NCBI GenBank assembly: GCA_963761475.1
Contig: CAVXGT010000014.1
Span: 496,001-560,000, forward strand
Direction of reading: 5' to 3'
DNA: 64,000 nucleotides
DNA from: Ga0077555 sp963761475
Lineage (GTDB): Bacteria; Pseudomonadota; Alphaproteobacteria; Rhizobiales; Hyphomicrobiaceae
The notes beneath the pieces are model-generated. The model was not told where the DNA came from, did not search any database, and was given only the letters and a program-made list of their open reading frames with translations. Positions 53,751-63,353 of the stretch are shown piece after piece (the first letter of the stretch is position 1; every line of letters starts with the position of its first letter). The position numbers and the translations under genes are program-made.

Positions 53751-55621
53751 GGCCGCCCTCCCCGCCGCCGCCAACGCGCCAGTGTCCCCGTGATGCCATG
53801 CGGAAACAGCACGCAGAGCGCTACGATCACCAACCCGAGCAGCGCCTGCCAATAGGCAACCGACCGCGCCACCCAGTCCTGCAGCCAGGTGAAGACCAAC
53901 GCGCCCACCAGTGGACCAGTCAACGTCTCTACGCCGCCGAGCAGCAGCATCACCAGCGCATCAACCGATCGCGGGATCGACAGCACGTCGGGCGAAAGCG
54001 ACCCCTTGGCGAACACATAGATGCCCCCGGCGAGGCCCGCCAGCGCACCCGACAGCATGAATGCCGCCCATCGCAGACGCTCGACATCGAGCCCTGACGC
54101 GAGTGCCCGGCGCCGATGGTCACGCTGAGCCCGGAGCGCATACCCGAAGCTCGAATGAGCCAGCCACCAGACCCCGGCAATCACGAGGGCACAGATCGAG
54201 ACGGCGAACAGGTAGTAGCCCCGCCGGCTGGAGAGCAGCTCGGGAGGCCAGATCCCGATCAGTCCGTTGCTGCCCCCTGTCACGCCGTCCCATTGGAAAG
54301 CGATCGCCCATGTGATCTGCGCAAACGCTAGCGTTAGCATGGCGAGCGAGATGCCGTCGGCTCTGAGCGCCAGGCGCCCGTAGAACGCAGCCAGGATCAT
54401 CGCCAGCACCAGTCCTGCCACCAGTGCAAACACGAGCGGTGCGCCGGCCAGTGCCGCCAGGGCCGCGCCATAGGCCCCGGCCCCGAAATAGGCCGCATGC
54501 CCGAACGAGGCCATCCCGCCCCAACCCATCAGGATCGACAAGCTCGCCGCCACCACCGCGAACACTGCCACATCCGTCATCACCACCAGCGTGTAGCGAT
54601 CCGCGAGCAAGGGCAGCGCCAGGAGCCCAGCCATCATGCCGGTGCCAATCATCCAATGCCGCCGGTCGGGTGGTGAAAGATGCAGCGCCGCCCCGGGCGC
54701 CACCCGCGCCTCGGCAGGCTCCTTTCCGAAGAGCCCCCACGGCCGCACCAGCAGCACCGCCGCCATCACCAGGAACTCCGCTACGATGGTGAGCTTTGCA
54801 AACGACAGCGTCATCCCCGCCACCGTCACCTGTCCGAGCCCGATGCACCATGCCTTGACCACCGAAATCAGCACCGCCGCCGCATAGGCGCCGGGCAGGC
54901 TGCCGAGCCCGCCCACCACCGTCACCACGAACACGTCGGCGATGGTCGCGAGATCGAGCTCAAGGCTTGCGGCTTGCCGCGGCAGGGCGAGTGCCCCTGC
55001 CAGTCCGGCCAGCAAGGCGCCGAGCGCGAACACGCTGGTGAACAACACCGCCTGGTCGATCCCGAGCGCCGCCGCCATGTCGCGGTCCTCGGTTGCCGCT
55101 CGCACCTTGAGCCCGAAGCGCGTCCGCTCAAGGATCGCCCACACCCCGAGAAGCATCGCCGGCCCGAGCACGATCAGCGCCAGGTCGTAGACCGGCAGCG
55201 ACTTGCCGAAGATCGTCACCGCGCCCTCGAGCCCTGGCGCGCGTGGGCCGAGAATGTCCTCCGCCCCCCAGATCGCCAGCGCCACGTCCTTGATGATCAG
55301 CACGATCCCGAACGTCGCCACCAGCTGCAGCAGCTCCGGCGCCCGGTAGATCCGCCTGAGCACCAAAACCTCGACCACCAGCCCCACCACCGCGATCGCC
55401 ACTGCCGCCAGCAGTGCCCCACCCCAGAAGCCGGTAATGCCGCCGCCGACCCAATCGTTGAAGGTAACGGCCACGTACGCGCCCAGCATGAAGAATGAGC
55501 CGTGTGCGAAATTGACCACCCGCGTGACGCCGAAGATCAGCGACAGCCCGAGCGCCACCACGAACAGCAGCGAAGCGCTGGCAAGCCCGTTCAAGGTCTG
55601 GATCAGGAGTGAAGCGAGCAT
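53747..55621 (-). CDS. fused LivH-LivM permease of a branched-chain amino acid-type transporter
   Basis: One 624-residue frame holds both permeases. Residues 1-290 are LivH-like (LLFVVALGLSLIFGVTRVVNFAHGSFFMLGAY) and residues 320-620 are LivM-like (LSILMGWGGMASFGHAAYFGAGAYG). Usually these are two proteins. The linker (about 290-320) is short and soluble. It overlaps livG (ATGA) and is separated from the binding-protein gene by 124 bases with a strong hairpin. Confidence 0.92.
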   Translation of the reverse strand: MLASLLIQTLNGLASASLLFVVALGLSLIFGVTRVVNFAHGSFFMLGAYVAVTFNDWVGGGITGFWGGALLAAVAIAVVGLVVEVLVLRRIYRAPELLQLVATFGIVLIIKDVALAIWGAEDILGPRAPGLEGAVTIFGKSLPVYDLALIVLGPAMLLGVWAILERTRFGLKVRAATEDRDMAAALGIDQAVLFTSVFALGALLAGLAGALALPRQAASLELDLATIADVFVVTVVGGLGSLPGAYAAAVLISVVKAWCIGLGQVTVAGMTLSFAKLTIVAEFLVMAAVLLVRPWGLFGKEPAEARVAPGAALHLSPPDRRHWMIGTGMMAGLLALPLLADRYTLVVMTDVAVFAVVAASLSILMGWGGMASFGHAAYFGAGAYGAALAALAGAPLVFALVAGLVLAMILAAFYGRLALRADGISLAMLTLAFAQITWAIAFQWDGVTGGSNGLIGIWPPELLSSRRGYYLFAVSICALVIAGVWWLAHSSFGYALRAQRDHRRRALASGLDVERLRWAAFMLSGALAGLAGGIYVFAKGSLSPDVLSIPRSVDALVMLLLGGVETLTGPLVGALVFTWLQDWVARSVAYWQALLGLVIVALCVLFPHGITGTLARWRRRGGRP

Positions 55622-55691
55622 GACCTGGCAGGATGCAGAGGAGGAGGGCTAACAAAGGCGCGCGTGGGCTAACGAGGCCGTCACGAAATGC

Positions 55692-55716
55692 GGACGGGCC
55701 CGCAATGGGCCCGTCC
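55692..55716 (-). promoter_or_regulatory. perfect 10-bp intercistronic hairpin
   Basis: GGACGGGCCC (55692-55701) and GGGCCCGTCC (55707-55716) pair perfectly around GCAAT. It lies 30 bases after the livK stop on the transcribed strand and before the permease gene. No T-run follows. Hairpins here are known to protect the abundant binding-protein message and reduce downstream expression; that role is inferred. Confidence 0.72.
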
Positions 55717-55745
55717 AGGACTTTGTCTGGGTTTGCAGCCGCGGT

Positions 55746-56966
55746 CTACTGCGATGGCCGCCGTCCCTTCACTTCTTCATCGCTCGGCTGGTGCTTCTCG
55801 CCGGGCTCATAGCGCCAATCGACCATCACGCCTTTGCCGTCCTTGACCGCTGTCCGCCCGACATAGGCGCCCATCGTCGACTGATGGTCGATGCCCCGAT
55901 AAACGATCTTGCCGAACGGTGTCTCCACCTCCAGGCCAGGCATGGCGGCGCGCACCTTGTCGGTCTCCGACGACCCGGCCTTGGCGATTGCCGCTGCAAT
56001 CGACTTGATCGCCGCATAGCCAACCACCGAGCCGAGCCGCGGATAGTCGTTCCACTTGGCCTGGTAGGCCTTGACGAACGCATCGTGCTCCGGCGTCTTG
56101 ATCTGGTCCCACGGATAGCCCGTCACGTACCAGCCGACCGGTGCCTCCTCCTTCAGCGGGTCGAGATACTCGGGCTCGCCGCCCAGCAGCGAGAACACCG
56201 CCACATCCTTGAAGATGCCGCGTGTTGTGCCCTCGCGGACGAGCTTCTGCAGGTCGCCGCCGAACGTCACGTTGAAGATTGCGTCCGGCTTGGCGTCTGC
56301 AACCGCCTGCGCAACCGCACCGGCCTCGATCTTGCCGAGTGGCGCCGGCTGCTCGGCGACGAACTCGACGCCCGGCTGGCGCTCGCCCATCAGGCGCTTG
56401 AACGAGGCGACCGCGGACTGCCCGTACTCGTAGTCGGGATAGATCAGCGCCCACCGCTTTTTGTTGAGCTTGACGGCTTCTTCGACCAGCATATGCACCT
56501 GCATGTAGGTCGAGGCCCTGAGCCGGAACGTATAGGCGTTGCCGTTTTCCCAGACGAGCTTGTCGGTCAGAGGTTCCGCTGCGATGTAGACGACGCCGCG
56601 CTGCTTGGCGAAGCTCGCGACCGCAAGCCCGACATGCGAGAGAAAGCCACCCGTCAGCAGGTCGACTTTTTCGCGTGTCACCAGCTCTTCGGCAACGCGG
56701 ACGGCATCGCCGGGAACCCCGTTGTCGTCGCGGCTGATCACCTCGATCTTCCGCCCGGCCACACCACCGGCGGCGTTGATCTCTTCGACTGCCAGCTCCC
56801 AGCCCTTCTTGTAGGGCTCGAGGAATGCCGGGATGCGCTTGTAGCTGTTGAGCTCACCGATCCGGATCGGCGCCTGTTGTGCCTGCGCCGGGCCGCCCAG
56901 TGTGGCGGCGATTGCGAGCGCGGAGGCGATCGCTAGCCCGCGCAAGGCCGAGGTCGTCTGTCGCAT
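55746..56966 (-). CDS. livK: branched-chain amino acid-type ABC transporter substrate-binding protein
   Basis: The 406-residue type I periplasmic binding protein starts with a signal peptide (GLAIASALAIAATLGGPAQAQ). IRIGELNSYKRIPAFLEPYKKGWELAVEEINAAGG and GRKIEVISRDDNGVPGDAV are family motifs. It captures the ligand for the downstream permease and ATPases. GGAGG lies about 7 bases before ATG 56966, better than any upstream start. First gene of the operon; ligand not assignable from sequence. Confidence 0.92.
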   Translation of the reverse strand: MRQTTSALRGLAIASALAIAATLGGPAQAQQAPIRIGELNSYKRIPAFLEPYKKGWELAVEEINAAGGVAGRKIEVISRDDNGVPGDAVRVAEELVTREKVDLLTGGFLSHVGLAVASFAKQRGVVYIAAEPLTDKLVWENGNAYTFRLRASTYMQVHMLVEEAVKLNKKRWALIYPDYEYGQSAVASFKRLMGERQPGVEFVAEQPAPLGKIEAGAVAQAVADAKPDAIFNVTFGGDLQKLVREGTTRGIFKDVAVFSLLGGEPEYLDPLKEEAPVGWYVTGYPWDQIKTPEHDAFVKAYQAKWNDYPRLGSVVGYAAIKSIAAAIAKAGSSETDKVRAAMPGLEVETPFGKIVYRGIDHQSTMGAYVGRTAVKDGKGVMVDWRYEPGEKHQPSDEEVKGRRPSQ

Positions 56967-57373
56967 GTGGAAACCTCCGGGGGGATGGGGAAGCCATAAG
57001 CCTAGTGCCTGATCGACTGTGGTGGAAGCGCTTTCGCGTCCGCCGCGAACCTGGAACAAGCACCAGGGCAACGAGCTGAATTGAGCGTTTCGCGTCGATC
57101 CGATTGCATCGTACGCCAGCGCCATACAGCGTCACCTGTCCCGTCCGTAGCACCGACGTCACAGCGCCGTAGACTGTTGGCGCCCGGTGCGGGGAGCTTC
57201 GAGATGGGGCGCCGCTCCCCCCGCCGCAAGGGCGCTGTGGGAACAAATGAATCAATCGAGACGCGTCTGGCCGCCGCCGTGTCGCCTCAATCCGCAAGAT
57301 ATCCGAGCTCATGCTCGCAAGCCGGCAGTCGGGGGCTGGTCAGCGCTGAGCCATCCCGCTTCGAACCGGTCTC
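56967..57373. other. 407-bp region upstream of livK
   Basis: It contains the livK promoter region on the minus strand. CTAGTGCCTGATCG near 57003 shares CTAGTG with the palindromes at 41.7 and 43.9 kb. No protein-like frame is seen. No terminator with a T-run follows the CapD-like gene stop at 57374 on the coding strand. Confidence 0.4.
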
Positions 57374-59399
57374 TCAGTGGATCGTGCGGTTTGCCGGAAC
57401 CCAGGCCGCCGCCGGTCCGCTGGTTTGTGTCTCGCCTGGCGTCGGCACATAGCCCTCGACGGTCTCCTTGAGCACCGCCTGGATCGCCTCGACGCTGCCG
57501 GACTGCATCGCTGAGCGCAACTTCACCAGCACCCGTTCGAGCTGGTTCGACGCCAGGTGTGGCTCGTTGCTGCGGCGGATGCAGGCATGCTCCGTCGGCT
57601 GCGTCCGATTCTCGTCGATCAGCAGCTCCTCGTAGAGCTTCTCGCCGGGCCTGAGCCCGACATAGCGGATGACGATGTCGCCGAGCGGGTTCGCCTCGTC
57701 GCGCACGTCGAGCCCCATCAGCCGGATCATGGTGCGCGCCAGGTCGTCGATCCTGACGGGTTCGCCCATGTCGAGCACGAACACTTCCCCGCCTCGCGCC
57801 ATGGCCCCGGCCTGGATCACCAGCGTCGCCGCCTCCGGGATCGACATGAAGTATCGGATCACGTCGCGGTGCGTCACCGTCACCGGCCCGCCCTCCTGGA
57901 TCTGCTTGCGGAACCGGCGCACCACCGAGCCGGAGCTGTCGAGCACGTTGCCGAACCGGACCATGGTGAATACGGTCGTGCCGCCGCTCGCCGCCGCAGC
58001 CTGGAAGATCAGCTCGGCAAGCCGCTTCGAGGCCCCCATCACATTGGTTGGCCGCACGGCCTTGTCCGTCGAGATCAGCACCACCCGCTCGACGCCTGCG
58101 CGTGCCGCCACCTGCGCCACCGCCAGTGTCCCGAAGGTGTTGTTGTGCAGGCCCGCGACCGGGTTCGCTTCCACGATCGGCACGTGCTTGTAGGCGGCCG
58201 CGTGATAGATCGTCTGGATGCCGTGCGTCGGTGATCGTCCGCTCGAGAAGCTCGCTGTCGAGCACCGAGCCCAGCACTGGCACGATGGCAGGCGCCGCTA
58301 CCGGCGGCTTGCCCTCCTGCTCGACCGCCTGCGCCAGATTTGCGAGCACGTCCTTGAGCTCGGTCTCGATTTCGTAGAGCGCCGCCTCCGACATCTCGAA
58401 CAGCACCAGCAGCCTCGGCTCTTGCCGCAGCACCTGCCGTGTCAGCTCCGACCCGATCGAGCCGCCAGCTCCCGTCACCATCACCGCCTTGCCCTTGATC
58501 GACCGTGCCAGCAGCGCGCCGTTGGGCGGCACCGGCTCCCGCGCCAGCAGGTCGTCGACATCGATCGGCTTCAGGTCGGTCACCGCCACCCGTCCGGCCG
58601 CGATGTCCTCCAGCGCCGGCATGGTCTTCACCCGCACCGGATGCGCTGCCAGCTCGCGGATGATGGCTTGCCGGTCGCGCCGCTGCCGGTGCGGCAGGGC
58701 GAGCAGCACCTCCTTGACGGCATCGCGCTCGATCAGCCGCGTGAGCTTGTCGATCCTGTAGACCTTGAGTCCCGAGATCTGCTGGCCGATCAGGCTCGGC
58801 GTATCGTCCAGGAAGCCCAGCACTTCGTGGTCGCCGGTGCGCCTCAGGGCTTCGAGCAGCGCCACGCCGTCGCGTCCCGCGCCAAAGATCGCAACCCGGG
58901 TTTTGTCCGGCGTCACCCGTTCGCCGGCGCTGGCGCCCGCTAGCAGCCACGCCGCGATCTCTCGGCTGGCCCACACCAGCACCCCGCCGATCAGCGGGTA
59001 GATGAATACCACCGAGCGCGGCACCCAGATATCGGGATTGCCCGTGCCGACGAACATCAGGATGATGACCGCCCACACCAGCGCCGCCAGCGCCATGCCG
59101 CCGAAGATGCGCGCCGCGCCGCGATGCCCGAGGAATCGCGTTACCAATCGATACAACCCGAAGAAATGGAAAACCGCGACCCCGGCCACTGGCGCACTGA
59201 GCACGATCAGCCAAAGCGCCAGGTTCTGCGGCACATATAACGTCGTCAGTCGGATCGCGAACGCGGCCCACGCCGCAAGGCCGAGCAGGACGACGTCGTT
59301 GACCATCAGCACCATGCGCTTGAAGGTCCGCGATTGGCCGAGAAGCCAGGTTTTATGCTGCTGCAGCCGCGCAGCTGATCCCGCCGGCATTGTCCCCAT
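57374..59399 (-). pseudogene. CapD/FlaA1-like nucleotide-sugar 4,6-dehydratase/epimerase, one frameshift
   Basis: N-terminal membrane helices (about 30-150) precede a CoA-binding-like domain (TRVAIFGAGRDGVALLEAL) and a short-chain dehydrogenase domain (VMVTGAGGSIGSELTRQVL; YHAAAYKHVPIVEANP; STDKAVRPTNVMGASK). The switch at about 58227 is one extra base within ITD-HGIQTIYHAAAYKH. Corrected length is 674 residues, typical of membrane CapD enzymes of exopolysaccharide synthesis. The start is uncertain: ATG 59399 or 59390. Confidence 0.9.
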
Positions 59400-59535
59400 T
59401 CCGCCTGCTCGATCCGCCCTGACCGGCCGCCATAGCTTGGCGCCCCGGCCCCGATCCAATGTCTAGCCGGTCGATGCAGGTGGGCCGCCGTGTTCGCCCG
59501 CTGTCCCCTGCCGCCCGGACCTGTCCGCACGCACG

Positions 59536-59922
59536 CTACTGTGTCGTATAGCAGCCTTCCATCACCACGCCATCGGCTTTGGCGCGCTTCAACAGGAGAC
59601 GCGACTTTCGCGCCGTGGCCAGCCGATAGTCGCGGCAGATGGCCCCGCCCGATCCCGTCGCCACCGAGCCGAGCTCGACCCGCTTGCCCTCGAAGTCGAA
59701 AACCAGCGCAACATCCTTCGCCGGTGGACACAGGCAGATCCGATAGAGCGCAAACGTCGGCGCATTGTTCGGCACGATCTCGAGCAGCAGCGTTTCACTC
59801 TGGCCCGCCTCGATCCGCCAGGGATAGCAGGGCGAGCTTTCGATGCGGCAGGCCGCGGCCGCCGGCCCCGCGGCCATAGTCAGCAGGCCGAGAGCCAGGG
59901 CGAAAGAACGAAGTGTGGGCAT
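59536..59922 (-). CDS. secreted cysteine-containing protein, 128 aa
   Basis: A signal peptide (SFALALGLLTMAAGPAAAA) precedes a mature domain with Cys in ACRIESSPCYPW, ICLC, AICRDYR and EGCYTTQ, enough for several disulfides. No family is recognised. GAGGAGG precedes ATG 59922. It lies between the CapD-like gene and a VOC gene on the same strand. Confidence 0.7.
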   Translation of the reverse strand: MPTLRSFALALGLLTMAAGPAAAACRIESSPCYPWRIEAGQSETLLLEIVPNNAPTFALYRICLCPPAKDVALVFDFEGKRVELGSVATGSGGAICRDYRLATARKSRLLLKRAKADGVVMEGCYTTQ

Positions 59923-59958
59923 TGGTGGGCCTCCTCGACACGCCCTGGCAAGCGGTCG

Positions 59959-60354
59959 TCAGGTAATGTGCGGGCCACGCTCTAGGATCTCGACAGAGAC
60001 GCCTTCCGGCCCTTCGATGAAGGCGATGCGCGTACCAGCCCGGATCGTCTCGGGCCCGCGCGTAAATTTGGCCCCCTTGGCTTTGAGCTCGGCGCAAACC
60101 TTGTCGATGTCCTTGACCGAGAGCCCGAAATGATCGAGGCCCCGATAGGGGTGCGCCGGACCTTCGGCAGCCTTCGGGTTGCCCGACACGTCGAGGATGA
60201 AGATGTTGGCGCCGCCGAGCTTCAGGTCGATGCGCGGCTGGCCCCCCGCCGACGAGCGGATGACTTCCGCACCGAGCATGTCGTGGAAATACTTGGCCAT
60301 TCCTTCGGGGTCGCGCGTGAACAGGTGGATGTGGTCGAAAGTATAGTCTGGCAT
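59959..60354 (-). CDS. VOC/glyoxalase-fold protein, 131 aa
   Basis: The single-domain VOC protein has FDHIHLFTRDPEGMAKYFHDML at the start, GLDHFGLSVKDID in the centre and EGVSVEILERGP near the end. Possible metal ligands are His9 or His11, His in GLDHF and Glu near VEIL. It may be a glyoxalase, epimerase or dioxygenase-type domain. GAGGAGACGAG precedes ATG 60354. It follows the SDR and CaiB-like genes on the same strand. Confidence 0.88.
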   Translation of the reverse strand: MPDYTFDHIHLFTRDPEGMAKYFHDMLGAEVIRSSAGGQPRIDLKLGGANIFILDVSGNPKAAEGPAHPYRGLDHFGLSVKDIDKVCAELKAKGAKFTRGPETIRAGTRIAFIEGPEGVSVEILERGPHIT

Positions 60355-60451
60355 CGGCTCGTCTCCTCAGGGAACTACATTTGCATGGCTCTAGGCGTTG
60401 TCGGTTTGCAGCGATGATGGGCTTATCGCGCCATCGCCGGTGCAGTCGGCC

Positions 60452-61308
60452 CTAGTAGCTGGGCTTCGTTGGGAACGGCGTCATCTGCAGCTCGTGCGTC
60501 CACACCGAGCGGTCCTGCGTGTGCAGATAATAGAACCCATCGGCAATCTTCGCCGGGTTCATGATGATGTCGGGGTTGGCTTGCGCTTTCGCCAGCGCCC
60601 GGGTGCCCGGCGAATCGATGGTGCCGTCGATCACAATGTTGGCGATGTGCACGCCGTGCTCTGAATACTCCTCCGTCAGCACCTGCGACAGTGTACGCAT
60701 CAGCACTCGCGGATAGTAGAGAACTCTCCAGTCTTGCGCTTCGTGCCCCGCAGCGACTTCGAGTTGTTGGAAAAGAAATACGATCCCGCGCCCCGCTTGC
60801 GCATGGCCGGCAGCACCTCCTTGGCGACCAGGAACGGCCCACGGCAGGCGATGTGCATCGCCGTATCGAACATCTGGGTCGGAATGTACTCGAGCAGCTC
60901 CTGGTCGGCGGGCAGGTCCCGTCCCTCCAGATAGCCGGCATTGTAGATCACGATCTCCGGCTCGCCAGCCTGCTCGCGAATGTCGGCGAAAGCGGCCTTC
61001 ACCGAAGATTCCGATGAGACGTCGAGCTCCACGATCATCGCCTCTCCGCCCTGTGCCGCGATCGCGTCCGCGAGCCCCGCAGCGTTGGTCTTCGTCCGCG
61101 TCGTCAGCACGGTGAGGAAGCCTTCGCCGGCGAATTTCTGGGCAATGGCCCCGCCGATGCCCCATCTGGCCGACACCGGCAGCGCCTCGTCGCTCAGCGC
61201 CTTGCCGTGGGCGAGCTTCGTGTTCCGCCCGTCCGCCTGCCACTTCGAAGTGGCGCCGATGACGACCGCCACCCGCCTGCTCTTGTCCTTTGCCTTGGTC
61301 TTGGCCAT
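60452..61308 (-). pseudogene. SDR-family oxidoreductase with an insertion in the glycine loop, one frameshift
   Basis: VAVVIGATSKW begins the Rossmann fold, but about 28 residues separate it from RWGIGGAIAQKFAGEGF, where SDRs usually read TGxxxGIG without a gap. VIYNAGYLEG is the NNAG-type motif. The C-terminal part (YYPRVLMRTLSQVLTEEY) continues in another frame after one missing base near 60722; corrected length is 285. The YxxxK active site cannot be confirmed near the break. GGAG precedes ATG 61308; the CaiB-like gene is 13 bases upstream. Confidence 0.85.
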
Positions 61309-61321
61309 TCACGTACGCTCC

Positions 61322-62539
61322 CTAGATCACGCCCCCGGCCTTCAGCGCCGCGACCTCGGTGTCGTCGAGGCCGAGCCACTGGCCGTAGATTTCGCTGTTG
61401 TGCTGGCCAACTGTCGGGCTCGGCGTCGTCTCGACCTTGTCGGCGCCATGGAACCTCAGCGGGCTGGTCGGCACCACGATGCGGCCGAGATCGGGATGGT
61501 CGATCCATTCCAGCATGCCGCGCTGGTGCATGTGTGGGTCGTTCATGACCTCCCGCAGGTTGCGCACCGCCGCCGCCGGCACGCGATGACGCTTGAGCCG
61601 CGCCATCACCTCGTCGCGCGGCAGCGTGCGTGACCAGCTCTCGACCAGCTCATCCACTTCGGCCATGATCTTCACGCGCGTCGCATTGCCCATGTAGCGC
61701 GGATCGGTCTTGAGCTCTGCCCGCCCCATGGCATCGAGTAGCCCGTCCCAGTGCACTTCCTTGACCACGTTGATGGCGATGTGTCCGTCCGCGGTCGCGT
61801 AGACGTTGTAGGGCGCGATGGCTAGTCCGCCGTGCTTATTACCCGTCCTGGGCGGCAGGCCGCCATCGGTGTTGTGCAGGAACGACAGGCTTGAGGCGAG
61901 CGCCGGATAGATCGCTTCCTGCATCGCCACCTCGACGAACCGCCCCTTGCCCGTCACCGTGCGCTCGTAGAGGGCCGTCACCACGCCCGCATAGAGATGG
62001 ATGCCGCTGATGAAATCCACGATCGCCGGCCCGGCCTTCAGCGGTGGGCCGTCGGGAAAGCCGGTGATGCTCATGACGCCGGACATCGCCTGCACGGTCA
62101 GATCCATGGCGAGATTATCGCGGTCCGGCCCATCGAGCCCGTAGCCGGTGCCTGAGCCGTAGACGAGCCGCGGATTGATCGCGCTTAACACCTCCCAGCC
62201 AAGTCCCAGCCGTTCCATGACGCCAGGCGCAAAATTCTCGAGCAGCACGTCGGCCTTCGCCACCATCTGCTTCAGCAGCGCCTTGCCCTTTGGGTGCTTC
62301 AGGTCGAGCGACACCGCCTGCTTGTTCGAGTTGAGCATCGCGAACGGGAATGTGGCGCTCTGCCCGACCAGCGCCCTGAGCCGCGCCGGCTCGCCCTTGG
62401 GCGGCTCGACCTTGATGATCCTCGCCCCCGCCTTTGCCATCAGCAGCGTGGCATAGGGACCCTGGTAGATCTGTCCGAGGTCGATAACGGTGATTCCGGC
62501 CAGTGGCATGTTGGGCCGGCTGGCACTCGTTGGCTGCAT
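61322..62539 (-). CDS. CaiB/BaiF class III CoA-transferase
   Basis: The 405-residue class III CoA-transferase reads MPLAGITVIDLGQIYQGP, ARIIKVEPPKGEPAR, ENFAPGVMERLGLGWE and DNLAMDLTVQAMSG, the last carrying the catalytic Asp. These enzymes transfer CoA between carboxylic acids such as formate/oxalate or carnitine. GAGGAAAG precedes ATG 62539. It is first in a leftward set with the SDR and VOC genes, likely one catabolic unit. Confidence 0.93.
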   Translation of the reverse strand: MQPTSASRPNMPLAGITVIDLGQIYQGPYATLLMAKAGARIIKVEPPKGEPARLRALVGQSATFPFAMLNSNKQAVSLDLKHPKGKALLKQMVAKADVLLENFAPGVMERLGLGWEVLSAINPRLVYGSGTGYGLDGPDRDNLAMDLTVQAMSGVMSITGFPDGPPLKAGPAIVDFISGIHLYAGVVTALYERTVTGKGRFVEVAMQEAIYPALASSLSFLHNTDGGLPPRTGNKHGGLAIAPYNVYATADGHIAINVVKEVHWDGLLDAMGRAELKTDPRYMGNATRVKIMAEVDELVESWSRTLPRDEVMARLKRHRVPAAAVRNLREVMNDPHMHQRGMLEWIDHPDLGRIVVPTSPLRFHGADKVETTPSPTVGQHNSEIYGQWLGLDDTEVAALKAGGVI

Positions 62540-62792
62540 GGAAGCGTGCTTTCCTCAACTGGGGCTGCCCCAAGTCGGGCACTGGCTCCGCCCAAGTCAA
62601 CGGCAGATGATCGCCTCTTGTAAAGTGGCACGTGTCCGAGCCGCCCGCAAACGGCGGCCCCCTCGCCGATGCCGCGCCAAGGCGACGACATCTAGTGGGC
62701 TTCACATGAATGGCACATACGAGTAGTATTAGGGGGAAGGTCAACACGATCCGAGTGCGATTCGGACAGGGAACTGTCAGGACTGCAACTTC

Positions 62793-63353
62793 GTGAGCAC
62801 TCACGTCGCAAGTGCGAAACACGCCCCGGCCTTGGTTCTGAACGCAGACTTCAGGCCGCTGAGCTATTATCCGTTATCGCTGTGGAGCTGGCAGGAGACG
62901 GTGAAAGCCGTTTTCCTGGATCGGGTGAACATTGTCTCCGAATACGACAAGTTTGTCCGCAGCCCCACCTTCGAGATGCGCCTGCCAAGCGTCGTCTCGC
63001 TCAAAACCTACGTCAAGCCGGCGCTTTATCCGGCTTTCACGCGCTTCAACGTCTTCCTGCGCGACCGCTTCTCCTGCCAATACTGCGGCAGCCGGTCGGA
63101 GCTGACGTTCGACCACCTGATCCCGCGTTCGCGCGGCGGCCTCACCCGCTGGGATAATGTCGTCACGGCCTGCTCGCCCTGCAATCTGGCCAAAGGCGGC
63201 CTGATGCCCGAGCACGCTGGCATGAAGCCTATGCAGTGGCCGTACCGTCCGACGGTGTTCGAGCTGCATCGCAATGGGCGTCTCTTCCCGCCCAACTACC
63301 TGCACGAGAGCTGGCTCGACTATTTGTATTGGGATACCGAGCTTGAGCCGTGA
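62793..63353 (+). CDS. HNH endonuclease family protein
   Basis: The 186-residue protein has two zinc CxxC pairs (FSCQYCGSR and ACSPCNLAKGG) flanking the HNH active site LTFDHLIPRSRGG, in the McrA-like form. N-terminal NADFRPLSYYPLSLWSWQ is typical of the bacterial stand-alone family often near core genes. Function is unclear, possibly DNA repair. The start is GTG 62793 with AGGA about 10 bases upstream. Its end overlaps the convergent VanZ-like gene by 34 bases. Confidence 0.92.
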   Translation: MSTHVASAKHAPALVLNADFRPLSYYPLSLWSWQETVKAVFLDRVNIVSEYDKFVRSPTFEMRLPSVVSLKTYVKPALYPAFTRFNVFLRDRFSCQYCGSRSELTFDHLIPRSRGGLTRWDNVVTACSPCNLAKGGLMPEHAGMKPMQWPYRPTVFELHRNGRLFPPNYLHESWLDYLYWDTELEP

